From assembly GCA_015689745.1 (NCBI GenBank), contig WVSO01000028.1, forward strand, positions 1 to 36,614: DNA of 36,614 bases. The letters run 5' to 3'. Position 1 is the stretch's first letter; every line of letters begins with the position of its first letter. Below, one piece after another: positions 17,516-25,662 of this stretch. The position numbers and the translations under genes were made by a program. The DNA is from Rhodobacterales bacterium HKCCSP123. GTDB lineage: Bacteria > Pseudomonadota > Alphaproteobacteria > Rhodobacterales > Rhodobacteraceae. The notes beneath the pieces are model-generated. The model was not told where the DNA came from. It did not search any database and worked only from the letters and a program-made list of their open reading frames with translations.

Positions 17516-19321
17516 ATGGAACAGCGCAATCCCTTCCCCAGTTGGCCCGACGTGGCCAGTGACCTTGTCGCCACCGCCGCGGGGCGTTCCCCCGCGGAGC
17601 TGGTGCTTCGCAACGCGCGCGTCGTGCTGGTGCAGACCCGCGAGGTGATGGAGGGCTGGCAGGTCGCCGTGCGGCATGGCCGCTTTGCCTATGTCGGCCC
17701 GGATGCTGCGCATTGCATCGGTCCCGGGACCGAGGTCGAGGACCTTGGCGGGCGTTACCTGGCCCCCGGCCTCTGCGACGGGCACATGCATATCGAGTCG
17801 GGCATGCTGACGCCCGCCGAGTTCGCCCGCGCCGTGATCCCCCACGGCACGACCTCGATGTTCACCGACCCGCACGAGATCGCCAATGTCTTCGGCCTGC
17901 GCGGTGTGCGGCTGATGCATGACGAGGCGCTTATGCAGCCGGTCAATATCTGGACGCAGATGCCCTCCTGCGCGCCCTCGGCGCCGGGGCTGGAGACGAC
18001 CGGCTACGAGATCGGGCCGGAGGACGTGGCCGAGGCGATGGGCTGGCCCGGCATCATCGGGCTGGGCGAGATGATGAACTTCCCCGGCGTCGTGAACGGC
18101 TCGCAGCAGATGCTGGCCGAGATCGCGGAAACCCAAAAAGCCGGGAAAACGGTTGGCGGGCATTATGCCTCGCCCGACCTTGGGCCGGCCTTCCATGCCT
18201 ATGCGGCGGGTGGTCCGGCGGATGATCACGAGGGCACCTGCGAGGATGATGCCGTGGCGCGGATGCGTCAGGGGATGCGCTCGATGATCCGGCTGGGCAG
18301 CGCGTGGTACGACATCGAAAGCCAGATCACCGCGATCACCGAGCGGGGGCTGGACCCGCGCAACATGATCATCTGCACCGACGATTGCCATTCCGGCACG
18401 CTGGTCCATGACGGCCACATGAACCGCGCCGTGCGGCACGCGATTTCCTGCGGCTGCGACCCGCTGGTCGCGCTGCAGATGGCGACGATCAACACGGCGA
18501 CGCATTTCGGTCTGGAACGCGAGATCGGCCAGATCGCGCCCGGACGGCGGGCCGACATGATCGTGACCTCGGACCTGTCGGCGCTGCCCATCGAGGCGGT
18601 CTACGCCCGTGGCGTGAAGGCCGCGGAGGCGGGCGAATGCCTGGTCGAGTGCCCGCATCTCGATTGGCCCGCGGATACGCGGGATTCGGTGCACCTGGGC
18701 CGCGCGCTGGGCGCGCAGGACTTTGAGATCAAGGCACCTTCCGATGCGGAGCAGGTCCGCGTGCGGGTGATCGGCGTGGTCGAGAACCAGGCCCCGACCG
18801 AGGCGCTGGAGGCCGTGCTGCCGGTGGTGGATGGCGTGATCGAGGGGCAGGACGGCGTGGCCCAGATCGCGCTGGTGGAACGGCATCGCGGGACGGGGCA
18901 GGTGGTGAATGCCTTTGTCAAAGGCTTCGGCTACGGGCCGGGGATGGCCATGGCCTCGACCGTGGCGCATGACAGCCACCACATGATCGTCGTCGGCACG
19001 GATCGCGCGATGATGGCCGCGGCGGCGAACCGGCTGGCCGAGGTGGGCGGCGGCGTGACGGTGTGGAAGGACGGCGCGGAACTGGCGCTGGTGGAGCTGC
19101 CCATCGCGGGCCTGATGTCGGACAGCCCGGCGGCCGAGGTCGCGGCAAAGGCGCAGGCGATGGGCGAGGCCATGCGCGCCTGCGGCTGCACGCTCAACAA
19201 TGCCTACATGCAGCATTCCCTGCTGGCGCTGGTGGTCATTCCCAGCCTGCGGATTTCCGATCTTGGCCTTGTCGACGTGACGCGCTTCCAGTTGACCGAC
19301 CTTGTCATTGACCCCCCTTGA
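17516..19321 (+). CDS. ade: Adenine deaminase
   Basis: The enzyme hydrolyses adenine to hypoxanthine and ammonia; it belongs to the metal-dependent amidohydrolase (Ade) family. At 601 residues the length is normal. Visible features are the metal-binding DGHMHIESGMLTP, then HGTTSMFTDPHEIANVFG, the ICTDDCHSGTLVHDGHMNR motif, and the C-terminal Ade domain with VAHDSHHMIVVGTD. The ribosome-binding site is weak (GAGACAGTGGG). AMP nucleosidase follows after 30 bp; together the two would take AMP to hypoxanthine. Confidence 0.93.
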   Translation: MEQRNPFPSWPDVASDLVATAAGRSPAELVLRNARVVLVQTREVMEGWQVAVRHGRFAYVGPDAAHCIGPGTEVEDLGGRYLAPGLCDGHMHIESGMLTPAEFARAVIPHGTTSMFTDPHEIANVFGLRGVRLMHDEALMQPVNIWTQMPSCAPSAPGLETTGYEIGPEDVAEAMGWPGIIGLGEMMNFPGVVNGSQQMLAEIAETQKAGKTVGGHYASPDLGPAFHAYAAGGPADDHEGTCEDDAVARMRQGMRSMIRLGSAWYDIESQITAITERGLDPRNMIICTDDCHSGTLVHDGHMNRAVRHAISCGCDPLVALQMATINTATHFGLEREIGQIAPGRRADMIVTSDLSALPIEAVYARGVKAAEAGECLVECPHLDWPADTRDSVHLGRALGAQDFEIKAPSDAEQVRVRVIGVVENQAPTEALEAVLPVVDGVIEGQDGVAQIALVERHRGTGQVVNAFVKGFGYGPGMAMASTVAHDSHHMIVVGTDRAMMAAAANRLAEVGGGVTVWKDGAELALVELPIAGLMSDSPAAEVAAKAQAMGEAMRACGCTLNNAYMQHSLLALVVIPSLRISDLGLVDVTRFQLTDLVIDPP

Positions 19322-19351
19322 TAACCACAAAACAAGAAAAAGAAGTTTCAC

Positions 19352-20836
19352 ATGGCTTACGAGCACCTTCTCAAGATCGCGACGCCCGACCAGGGCGCGC
19401 CGAAGCGCTTTACCGATGCCGCCGAGGCGGTCGCGCATCTGCAGCGGCTTTACCGCGATGCAGCGCAATTCCTGTGCGACCGGTTCAGCGACACGCTGAG
19501 GAACGGCGCGCCGGGGGATACGCGGTTCCGCGCCTTCTACCCCGAGCTGCGCATCACCACGACGACCTATGCCGTGACCGACAGCCGCCTGAGCTTCGGT
19601 CATGTCGCCGAGCCCGGCACCTATGCCACGACGATCACGCGGCCCGACCTTTTCGCCAACTACCTGCGCCAGCAGATCGGGCTGCTTCTGAAGAACCACG
19701 GGGTCGCGGTCGAGGTCGGCCCGTCGATGACACCGATCCCGGTGCATTTCGCGGTCGCCAACGACAGCTCCATCACCGTCCCGCAGGAGGGCGCGGGCGA
19801 GTTCACCCTGCGCGATGTCTTCGACGTGCCGGACCTGTCCACGACCAACGACGACATCGTCAACGGGCTTGGCTTCACCTATGACGACGGCGCGCATCCG
19901 CTGGCGCCCTTCACCGCGCAGCGCGTCGATTACTCGCTCGCGCGGCTGTCGCATTACACTGCGACGGACCCGTCGCATTTCCAGAACCACGTTCTGTTCA
20001 CCAACTACCAGTTCTACGTCGATGAGTTCGAGGCCTATGCCCGCGCCGCGCTGGCCGACCCCGCAAGCGGCTACACCAGCTTCGTCGCGACCGGGAATGT
20101 CGAGATCACCGACCCCGAGGCGCCGCTCAGCTACCCGCAGAAGATGCCGCAGATGCCGACCTACCATCTCAAGCGCGCGGATGGCGGGGGGATCACGCTG
20201 GTGAACATCGGCGTGGGGCCGTCGAACGCCAAGACCGCGACGGACCATATCGCGGTGCTGCGCCCCCATGCCTGGCTGATGGTCGGCCATTGCGCGGGCC
20301 TGCGCAATTCGCAGCGGCTGGGCGATTTCGTGCTGGCCCACGCCTACCTGCGCGAGGACAAGGTGCTGGACGACGACCTGCCGGTCTGGGTGCCTGTGCC
20401 CGCGCTGGCCGAGATCCAGGTCGCTCTGGAAACGGCCGTGGCCCACGTGACCGAGCTGGAGGGGTTCGAGCTGAAGCGGATCATGCGCACCGGCACGGTC
20501 GCCAGCCTCGACAACCGCAACTGGGAGCTGCGCGACCAGACCGGGCCCGTTCAGCGCCTGAGCCAGAGCCGGGCCGTCGCCCTCGACATGGAGAGCGCCA
20601 CGATCGCCGCCAACGGCTTCCGCTTCCGGGTGCCCTATGGCACGCTTCTCTGCGTCTCGGACAAGCCGCTTCATGGCGAATTGAAGCTTCCCGGCATGGC
20701 GTCGGAGTTCTACAAGACGCAGGTGTCGCGCCATCTTCTGATTGGTGTCCGGGCCATGGAAGCACTGCGCGACATGCCGCTGGAACGGCTTCACAGCCGC
20801 AAATTGCGGTCCTTCGAGGAGACGGCGTTCCTCTGA
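19352..20836 (+). CDS. amn: AMP nucleosidase
   Basis: Amn splits AMP into adenine and ribose 5-phosphate. The 494-residue product has an N-terminal AMP nucleosidase-specific domain (to about residue 190) and a C-terminal nucleoside phosphorylase-like domain with GVGPSNAKTATDHIAVLRPH and ALDMESATIAANGFRFRVPY. The ade-amn order gives consecutive steps of adenylate catabolism or salvage. The spacer before the ATG is A-rich (AACAAGAAAAAGAAG) and has no strong Shine-Dalgarno sequence. A small AGGCG/CGCCT hairpin and then an intrinsic terminator follow the stop. Confidence 0.93.
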   Translation: MAYEHLLKIATPDQGAPKRFTDAAEAVAHLQRLYRDAAQFLCDRFSDTLRNGAPGDTRFRAFYPELRITTTTYAVTDSRLSFGHVAEPGTYATTITRPDLFANYLRQQIGLLLKNHGVAVEVGPSMTPIPVHFAVANDSSITVPQEGAGEFTLRDVFDVPDLSTTNDDIVNGLGFTYDDGAHPLAPFTAQRVDYSLARLSHYTATDPSHFQNHVLFTNYQFYVDEFEAYARAALADPASGYTSFVATGNVEITDPEAPLSYPQKMPQMPTYHLKRADGGGITLVNIGVGPSNAKTATDHIAVLRPHAWLMVGHCAGLRNSQRLGDFVLAHAYLREDKVLDDDLPVWVPVPALAEIQVALETAVAHVTELEGFELKRIMRTGTVASLDNRNWELRDQTGPVQRLSQSRAVALDMESATIAANGFRFRVPYGTLLCVSDKPLHGELKLPGMASEFYKTQVSRHLLIGVRAMEALRDMPLERLHSRKLRSFEETAFL

Positions 20837-20856
20837 GAGGCGAAAAAACGCCTTCT

Positions 20857-20877
20857 AAGCCCTGTTTTTGGGCTTTT
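20857..20877 (+). terminator. Intrinsic terminator after amn
   Basis: AAGCCC (20857-20862) pairs with GGGCTT (20870-20875) across a T-rich 7-base loop, followed by TT. A smaller AGGCG-A6-CGCCT hairpin (20838-20853) lies just upstream. Confidence 0.75.
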
Positions 20878-20892
20878 CAGGTACGCAAAGCG

Positions 20893-20921
20893 TTGTGTGT
20901 AGCAACAATATTCGGTTAGTT
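20893..20921 (+). promoter_or_regulatory. Candidate promoter of the HU gene
   Basis: TTGTGT (20893-20898), a 17-base spacer and TTAGTT (20916-20921) lie in the short gap between the amn terminator and the HU gene. The match to consensus is moderate. Confidence 0.35.
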
Positions 20922-20971
20922 TTGACGAGACGGGCCCAACGGCTCGGGCAGTATTCAGGAGAAGAAATCCA

Positions 20972-21262
20972 ATGGCACAGAAACCCATGACCAAGACCCA
21001 GCTCGTCGCTGCCATCGCCGAGGAGATGGGTGGCGACAAGAAGACCGCGGCCGCAGCCCTGGACGCTGTCACCGCCATCGTGACCAAGGAAGTCGCCGCC
21101 GGCGGCGCCGTCACCCTGCCGGGCATCGGCAAGGTCTATTGCCGCGAGCGCCCCGAGCGCATGGTTCGCAACCCGGCCACCGGCGAGCAGATCAAGAAAG
21201 AGGCCGACAAGCAGGTGAAGGTCACCGTCGCCAAGGCACTCAAGGACAGCGTGAACGGCTGA
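20972..21262 (+). CDS. hup: HU family DNA-binding protein
   Basis: The 96-residue protein belongs to the HU/IHF family of nucleoid DNA-bending proteins. It begins with the helical dimerisation part (MTKTQLVAAIAEEMGGDKKT), continues with VTLPGIGKVYCRERPERMVRNPATGEQIKK, the beta arm that enters the DNA minor groove, and ends in the helix KVTVAKALKDSVNG. The arm RNPATGEQ keeps the Pro that kinks DNA. AGGAG lies upstream of the ATG. The gene is flanked by two intrinsic terminators, so it is transcribed alone. Confidence 0.95.
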   Translation: MAQKPMTKTQLVAAIAEEMGGDKKTAAAALDAVTAIVTKEVAAGGAVTLPGIGKVYCRERPERMVRNPATGEQIKKEADKQVKVTVAKALKDSVNG

Positions 21263-21299
21263 TTGCCCTTCCATCGCTTTCGTGAAAGGGTCGCGCCGC

Positions 21300-21324
21300 A
21301 AGGGCAGCGGCCCTTTCTCTTTTT
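21300..21324 (+). terminator. Intrinsic terminator after the HU gene
   Basis: AAGGGC (21300-21305) pairs with GCCCTT (21310-21315) around AGCG, followed by TCTCTTTTT. It ends only 15 bp before the next start codon. Confidence 0.85.
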
Positions 21325-21339
21325 CACCTGACGGCATCC

Positions 21340-22212
21340 ATGGACATTCGCGCGCTTCTGGCCGGGCTTCTCTTTGCCCTGATCTGGTCTTCGGCCTTCA
21401 CCTCGGCGCGGATCATCGTCGAGGCCGCGCCGCCGGTGACGGCGCTGGCGATCCGGTTCCTTCTGTCGGGGCTGATCGGCGTGGGCATCGCGCTTGCGAT
21501 GGGGCAGGGAATGCGCCTGACACGACCCCAATGGCGCGCGGTGGTCATCTTCGGCATCTGCCAGAACGCCCTCTACCTCGGGCTGAACTTCGTCGCGATG
21601 CAATGGGTCGAGGCCTCGCTCGCCGCCATCATCGCCTCGACGATGCCCTTGCTGGTTGCCGCGGCCACGTGGGGACTGTTCCGGGAAAGCCTGCCGCCGC
21701 TCGGGCTGGCGGGCATGGCGGCGGGTTTCTTCGGGGTGGGGCTCATCATGATCCAGCGTCTCGGCGGGGGGGCGGATGTGCTGGGCGTGGCGCTGTGCCT
21801 GGTCGGCGCGGTGGCGCTGACTGTGGCGACCCTTTCGGTGCGCGGGGCGGCCTCGGGGGGCGGCAGCCTGATGATGATCGTGGGGTTGCAGATGCTGGTG
21901 GGCGCCGCGGCGCTGGCGCCGGTGGCGGTGCTGACCGAGACATGGGTGGTGGACTGGTCCACGCCGCTGGTCGTGGCATTCGTCTACACGACGCTGATGC
22001 CGGGCCTTCTGGCGACGCTGATCTGGTTCTGGCTCGTGGGCCGGATCGGGCCGACACGGGCCGCGACCTTTCACTTCCTGAACCCGGTCTTCGGGGTGGC
22101 CATCGCGGCCGTGCTGCTGGGCGAGCGGCTCAGCTGGGTGGACGCGCTGGGCGTGGCGATCGTGGCGGCGGGGATCCTGGCGGTGCAGCTGGCCCGGGCG
22201 AAGCCCGCCTGA
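21340..22212 (+). CDS. EamA/DMT family transporter
   Basis: The 290-residue protein has ten predicted membrane helices arranged as two EamA repeats (about residues 5-135 and 148-282). The N-terminal LLFALIWSSAFTSARIIVE and the end-of-repeat NPVFGVAIAAVLLGERLSW are typical of the drug/metabolite transporter superfamily. The substrate cannot be told; relatives export amino acids or metabolites. It starts just after the HU terminator, so it needs its own promoter, or some read-through. The CcdA-like gene follows after 63 bp. Confidence 0.88.
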   Translation: MDIRALLAGLLFALIWSSAFTSARIIVEAAPPVTALAIRFLLSGLIGVGIALAMGQGMRLTRPQWRAVVIFGICQNALYLGLNFVAMQWVEASLAAIIASTMPLLVAAATWGLFRESLPPLGLAGMAAGFFGVGLIMIQRLGGGADVLGVALCLVGAVALTVATLSVRGAASGGGSLMMIVGLQMLVGAAALAPVAVLTETWVVDWSTPLVVAFVYTTLMPGLLATLIWFWLVGRIGPTRAATFHFLNPVFGVAIAAVLLGERLSWVDALGVAIVAAGILAVQLARAKPA

Positions 22213-22275
22213 TCTCACGTCCCGATCACGCGTTTGTCGCATGACAGGGCGTCGACCCTCGGGCATCACGAGGCC

Positions 22276-22989
22276 ATGGAACTCGTTCTCGCCTATGGCG
22301 CCGGGGTGCTGACCCTCATCAACCCGTGCGTTCTGCCGATCCTGCCGATCGTCCTTGCCGGCGCGCTGCAGGCCAGCCGCTGGGGCCCCCTGGCGTTGGC
22401 CGCCGGCATGGGGCTGGCCTTCATCACGCTCGGTTTCGGCGTGATCGCAGCCGGCCATCTCGTCGGGCTCACCGAAGAGGCGGTGGCCCGAGCAGGCGCG
22501 GCGCTGATGGTGGCCTTCGGCCTCATCCTCCTGATGCCGCAGGCACAGGCCCGCTTCGCCACGGCCACCGCGGGCCTCGCCGAACGGGCCGATACGGGCC
22601 TGCGCGAGGCGCAGACCGAGGGCTGGCAAGGCCAGTTCCTCGGCGGCCTGCTGCTCGGCGCAGTCTGGAGCCCCTGCGTCGGCCCCACGCTCGGCGGCGC
22701 GATCTCGCTCGCCAGCCAGGGGGAGGACCTGTCGCGCGCCTTCGCCATCATGGTGGGCTTCGCGCTGGGCATCGGCACGGTGATGGTCGCGCTGGGATAC
22801 GGCGCGCGGCAGGCGCTGCGGCGCCACATGGCCGCGCTGCAGCGGCTTGCCCGGGCATCGCGCCCGATCCTCGGGGGTGTGTTCCTGTTCGTCGGCGTCG
22901 CGATCCTGCTGCGCTGGCACCACATCGCCGAGGCCTGGCTGCTGGACCGGATGCCGGTCTGGCTTCAGGACCTTTCCGTCGTCCTCTGA
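22276..22989 (+). CDS. CcdA-like cytochrome c biogenesis/thiol-disulfide membrane protein
   Basis: The 237-residue membrane protein has six or so helices and the two cysteine motifs of the CcdA/DsbD family: NPCVLPILPIVLAGAL near the N terminus and WSPCVGPTLGGAISL in the middle. Members pass electrons from cytoplasmic thioredoxin across the membrane to periplasmic thiol proteins. The start at 22276 follows GAGG; an upstream start at 22234 would add a polar extension unlike the family. The next gene, 21 bp downstream, encodes an exported thioredoxin, the expected electron acceptor. Confidence 0.87.
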   Translation: MELVLAYGAGVLTLINPCVLPILPIVLAGALQASRWGPLALAAGMGLAFITLGFGVIAAGHLVGLTEEAVARAGAALMVAFGLILLMPQAQARFATATAGLAERADTGLREAQTEGWQGQFLGGLLLGAVWSPCVGPTLGGAISLASQGEDLSRAFAIMVGFALGIGTVMVALGYGARQALRRHMAALQRLARASRPILGGVFLFVGVAILLRWHHIAEAWLLDRMPVWLQDLSVVL

Positions 22990-23010
22990 CCCGATGCCAG
23001 GAGTTTGCCA

Positions 23011-23415
23011 ATGATCACCCGCCGCCAGATCCTGCTGGGCGCTGCCGCGCTCAGCCTTCTTCCCGTCGCCCGCGCCGCGCAGGCGATGATCGACTACACC
23101 CCCGGCCTCGTGCAGGAGAGGTTGGCCGCCGGCGAGACCGTCTTCGTCGATTTCTCGGCGACCTGGTGTTCGACCTGCCGGGCGCAGGGCCGCGTGATCG
23201 AGGCGCTGCGCGCCGAAAATCCCGCCTATGACGCCGCCATGACCTTCGTGAAGGTCGATTGGGACACCCACGGGACGGGAGAGTTGTCGCGCGCGCTGAA
23301 CATCCCGCGCCGGTCGACGCTGGTCGTCCTGCGCGGCGAGCAGGAACTCGGCCGCGTCGTCGCGCAGACCTCGGAGCGTGACATTCGGGCGCTGATGGAT
23401 CTCGGGCTCGCCTGA
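23011..23415 (+). CDS. Tat-exported thioredoxin-fold protein
   Basis: The 134-residue protein begins MITRRQILLGAAALSLLPVARA, a signal peptide with twin arginines that suggests Tat export. The mature part is a thioredoxin fold with the active site FSATWCSTCRAQGRVI (WCSTC in place of the usual WCGPC) and the cis-Pro loop at NIPRRSTLVVL. AGGAG precedes the ATG. With the CcdA-like protein just upstream it probably forms a two-part periplasmic reducing system, similar to split DsbD modules. Its targets are not shown by the sequence. Confidence 0.87.
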   Translation: MITRRQILLGAAALSLLPVARAAQAMIDYTPGLVQERLAAGETVFVDFSATWCSTCRAQGRVIEALRAENPAYDAAMTFVKVDWDTHGTGELSRALNIPRRSTLVVLRGEQELGRVVAQTSERDIRALMDLGLA

Positions 23416-23422
23416 AGACGGA

Positions 23423-24139
23423 TCAGGGCAGCCGGGCCGCGATGACGATCAGGTTGTCGACCGCCCAGGCCGGGGTTCCCCCCGCGGTCGCACCCGTGGC
23501 GGAAAGGGGCGTGAGCGTGACGGTGATGTCCGGGCCCGGCGCCACCACGGCCATTTCGATCACGAGGCGGGTTTCGTCGAGCGCGGCCTCTCCCTCCCCG
23601 AAGCCAAGCGGCTTGGGGGCGTCGAGTTCCGTGCGCAGGATGATGCCTTCGCCGGCCAGCACTTCTGTCTCCTGTGCCTCGACCAGGTCGGGACGGGACG
23701 AAAAACGCTGCCGCAGGACCGGCCTGCCATTCACCGCGAGTTCAAGCCCCTCGAGCGCCCAATCGTCGATCGCGACGATGTCGAGCCGTACGGTGGCCTG
23801 CGCCGTCTCGGCAGGCAGAGGGATGTGACGCTCGAGCGTGGCATCGCCCGGATCGACCAGCCAGATTGCGCCGAGTCCGACATGATCCTCGTTGCGCGCC
23901 CCTGCCGACCACCCCGCCGCGTCCGATGGCGCACCGTCCTCGAACACAACAAGCGTCTCGTCCCGGTCCAGGATGCGGAGACCGCCGACGAAGGTTCCGA
24001 ACTGCGAGGATTGGCCATCGGTTTCGGTCCGGAAAATCGCGCCCGCCATCACCACTCCGGCCAGCAGCGCAATACCGATCAGCAGGCCATCAAGGCTCAA
24101 AATACCATGTCGAAAATATGGGCGCACGAAGCTCCCCAT
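23423..24139 (-). CDS. Unrecognised protein with one N-terminal membrane segment
   Basis: The 238-residue product has a short cytoplasmic start, a single hydrophobic helix (LLIGIALLAGVVMAGAIF) and a long, probably periplasmic, beta-rich and acidic domain with WALEGLELAVNGRPVLRQRF and WAVDNLIVIAARLP. No Cys is present in the soluble part and I recognise no named domain; the look is of a lectin-like beta sandwich, which is a guess. It converges with the thioredoxin gene, 7 bp apart. The 173-bp upstream region is more AT-rich than the surroundings and contains inverted repeats. Confidence 0.7.
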   Translation of the reverse strand: MGSFVRPYFRHGILSLDGLLIGIALLAGVVMAGAIFRTETDGQSSQFGTFVGGLRILDRDETLVVFEDGAPSDAAGWSAGARNEDHVGLGAIWLVDPGDATLERHIPLPAETAQATVRLDIVAIDDWALEGLELAVNGRPVLRQRFSSRPDLVEAQETEVLAGEGIILRTELDAPKPLGFGEGEAALDETRLVIEMAVVAPGPDITVTLTPLSATGATAGGTPAWAVDNLIVIAARLP

Positions 24140-24176
24140 TGGCAGACATCCAGATTTTCCCCAAGTTTTGTCTTAA

Positions 24177-24197
24177 TCCTGCCGAATTGTGGCAGGA
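24177..24197. promoter_or_regulatory. Perfect inverted repeat upstream of the membrane-anchored protein
   Basis: TCCTGCC-GAATTGT-GGCAGGA is a 7-bp inverted repeat with a 7-base loop, 38 bp before the start of the minus-strand gene at 24139. It could be an operator or a weak terminator for aroC; no T-run follows. Confidence 0.35.
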
Positions 24198-24312
24198 AAG
24201 CGGCAGCGATCGGGTGCTTTCAAAGCATTGTCAGCCAGTTTTGAACGGCTATGGGGCGTCCTCGGGGATTGTTTCCCGAACGCTTCCGGATCACCAGAAA
24301 TTTACCGCATTC

Positions 24313-25413
24313 TTAACCAATTCTGCCCCGGTTGACCCCGACCTGTCCCCGGTGAAGGAGCAGGTGGTCAAGCAGGACACAGGCCATCATCGCCTCACCG
24401 ACCGGAACGGCGCGGATCCCCACGCAGGGATCATGCCGGCCCTTGGTCACGATCTCGGTCTCTTCGCCCGAGCGCGTGATGGTGCGTCTTGGCGTCAATA
24501 TAGACGATGTGGGTTTGACTGCAAACCTTACCACAACATCTTGACCCGTCGAAATCCCGCCCAGGATGCCGCCCGCGTGGTTCGAGCCATAGACCGGCCC
24601 GTCGGGGCCCATCGTGATCTCGTCCGCATTGGCGCTGCCCGTCAGCGCGGCGGCGGCCATGCCGTCGCCGATCTCGACCCCCTTCACGGCGTTGATCGAC
24701 ATCATCGCGGCGGCAAGGTCGGTGTCGAGCTTCCCGTAGATCGGCGCACCAAGGCCCGCGGGTACGCCCGAGGCCGTGACCTCGATCACCGCGCCGACGC
24801 TGTCGCCGGACTTGCGCAAGGCATCGAGATAGGCGGCCCAATCCTCAGCGGCCTGCGCGTCGGGCACCCAGAAGGGGTTGCGCTCGATCTCGGCCGCGTC
24901 GAAGCGCGCCCGGTCGATGCCGTGCGGCCCCATCTGCACCATGTAGCCGGTGATCGTCAGCCCCGGCACCATCTGCGCAAGGGCGGCCCGCGCGACGCCG
25001 CCCGCGGCGACCCGTGCCGCCGTCTCGCGCGCGCTGGACCGCCCGCCGCCGCGATAGTCGCGGATGCCGTATTTCTGCCAGTAGGTGATATCGGCGTGAC
25101 CGGGGCGGAACTTTTCCGCGATGTCGCCGTAGTCCTTCGACCGCTGGTCGGTGTTGCGGATCATCAGCTGGATCGGCGTGCCGGTCGATTGCCCCTCGAA
25201 CACGCCCGACAGGATCTCGACCTCGTCGGGCTCGCGGCGCTGGGTGGTGTACTTGTTCTGCCCCGGCTTGCGGCGGTCCAGCCAGTGCTGCAGCGCGCCT
25301 GCCTCGATCGGCACACCGGGCGGGCAGCCGTCGACCGTCGCGCCAAGCGCGGGCCCGTGGCTTTCGCCCCAGGTGGTGACGCGGAACAGGTGGCCGAAGC
25401 TGTTGAGGCTCAT
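24313..25413 (-). CDS. aroC: Chorismate synthase
   Basis: AroC makes chorismate from 5-enolpyruvylshikimate-3-phosphate, the last shared step of aromatic amino acid synthesis; it needs reduced FMN. The 366-residue product shows the family signatures [19 protein letters not shown] near the start, [20 protein letters not shown] in the middle and [20 protein letters not shown] near the end. ATG 25413 is preferred with AAGGGGAT upstream. It diverges from the thiamine riboswitch and thiB; the intervening 94 bp before the aptamer must contain both promoters. Confidence 0.95.
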   Translation of the reverse strand: MSLNSFGHLFRVTTWGESHGPALGATVDGCPPGVPIEAGALQHWLDRRKPGQNKYTTQRREPDEVEILSGVFEGQSTGTPIQLMIRNTDQRSKDYGDIAEKFRPGHADITYWQKYGIRDYRGGGRSSARETAARVAAGGVARAALAQMVPGLTITGYMVQMGPHGIDRARFDAAEIERNPFWVPDAQAAEDWAAYLDALRKSGDSVGAVIEVTASGVPAGLGAPIYGKLDTDLAAAMMSINAVKGVEIGDGMAAAALTGSANADEITMGPDGPVYGSNHAGGILGGISTGQDVVVRFAVKPTSSILTPRRTITRSGEETEIVTKGRHDPCVGIRAVPVGEAMMACVLLDHLLLHRGQVGVNRGRIG

Positions 25414-25507
25414 CGTGCGGGCATCCCCTTTGTCTCGGCCCATCGCCTACCGTCCTGCGGCGAAAATGCCAAGCCGCTTGCGAAGCGGACGGCCCGGCGT
25501 TACGTGT

Positions 25508-25608
25508 TGCAGCACCTCGGGGTGGTCGTGATACGGCCTGAGATGCGCGGGATGACGCGCGAACCCGTTGAACCTGAACCGGTTAGGACCGGCGGAGGGA
25601 AGGTTTGC
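25508..25608 (+). ncRNA. TPP (thiamine pyrophosphate) riboswitch
   Basis: Conserved parts of the THI element are present in order: CTCGGGGTG (about 25516-25524), CTGAGA (25538-25543), ACCCGTTGAACCTGA (25563-25577), the CCGG-TTAGGA-CCGG stem (25579-25592) and GGAGGGAA. ACCT (25514-25517) and AGGT (25601-25604) can close P1. It precedes thiBPQ, so TPP should turn uptake off. Confidence 0.93.
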
Positions 25609-25628
25609 GGGTCATGACATACCCCACA

Positions 25629-25661
25629 CTTCACTTCGCCCGTCGCAATGGAGGAGTGAAG
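25629..25661 (+). promoter_or_regulatory. Candidate hairpin hiding the thiB ribosome-binding site
   Basis: CTTCACTTC (25629-25637) is complementary to GGAGTGAAG (25653-25661), with one G-T pair. The second arm contains the thiB Shine-Dalgarno sequence, two bases before the ATG. This is the expected expression platform for translational control by the upstream aptamer. Confidence 0.6.
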
Positions 25662-25662
25662 G

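Noticed and set aside
17414-20794. A 1126-codon minus-strand open frame opposite ade and amn
   Set aside because: It is the mirror of two intact enzymes; composition is dominated by His, Arg, Gly and Asp, as expected for an antisense frame in high-GC DNA.
21136-23271. A 711-codon minus-strand frame opposite HU, the EamA transporter and the CcdA-like gene
   Set aside because: It is antisense to three clear genes, crosses the HU terminator, and has no recognisable domain.
23674-25617. A 647-codon plus-strand frame covering aroC and the riboswitch
   Set aside because: AroC on the minus strand is unambiguous, and the frame runs through the TPP aptamer.
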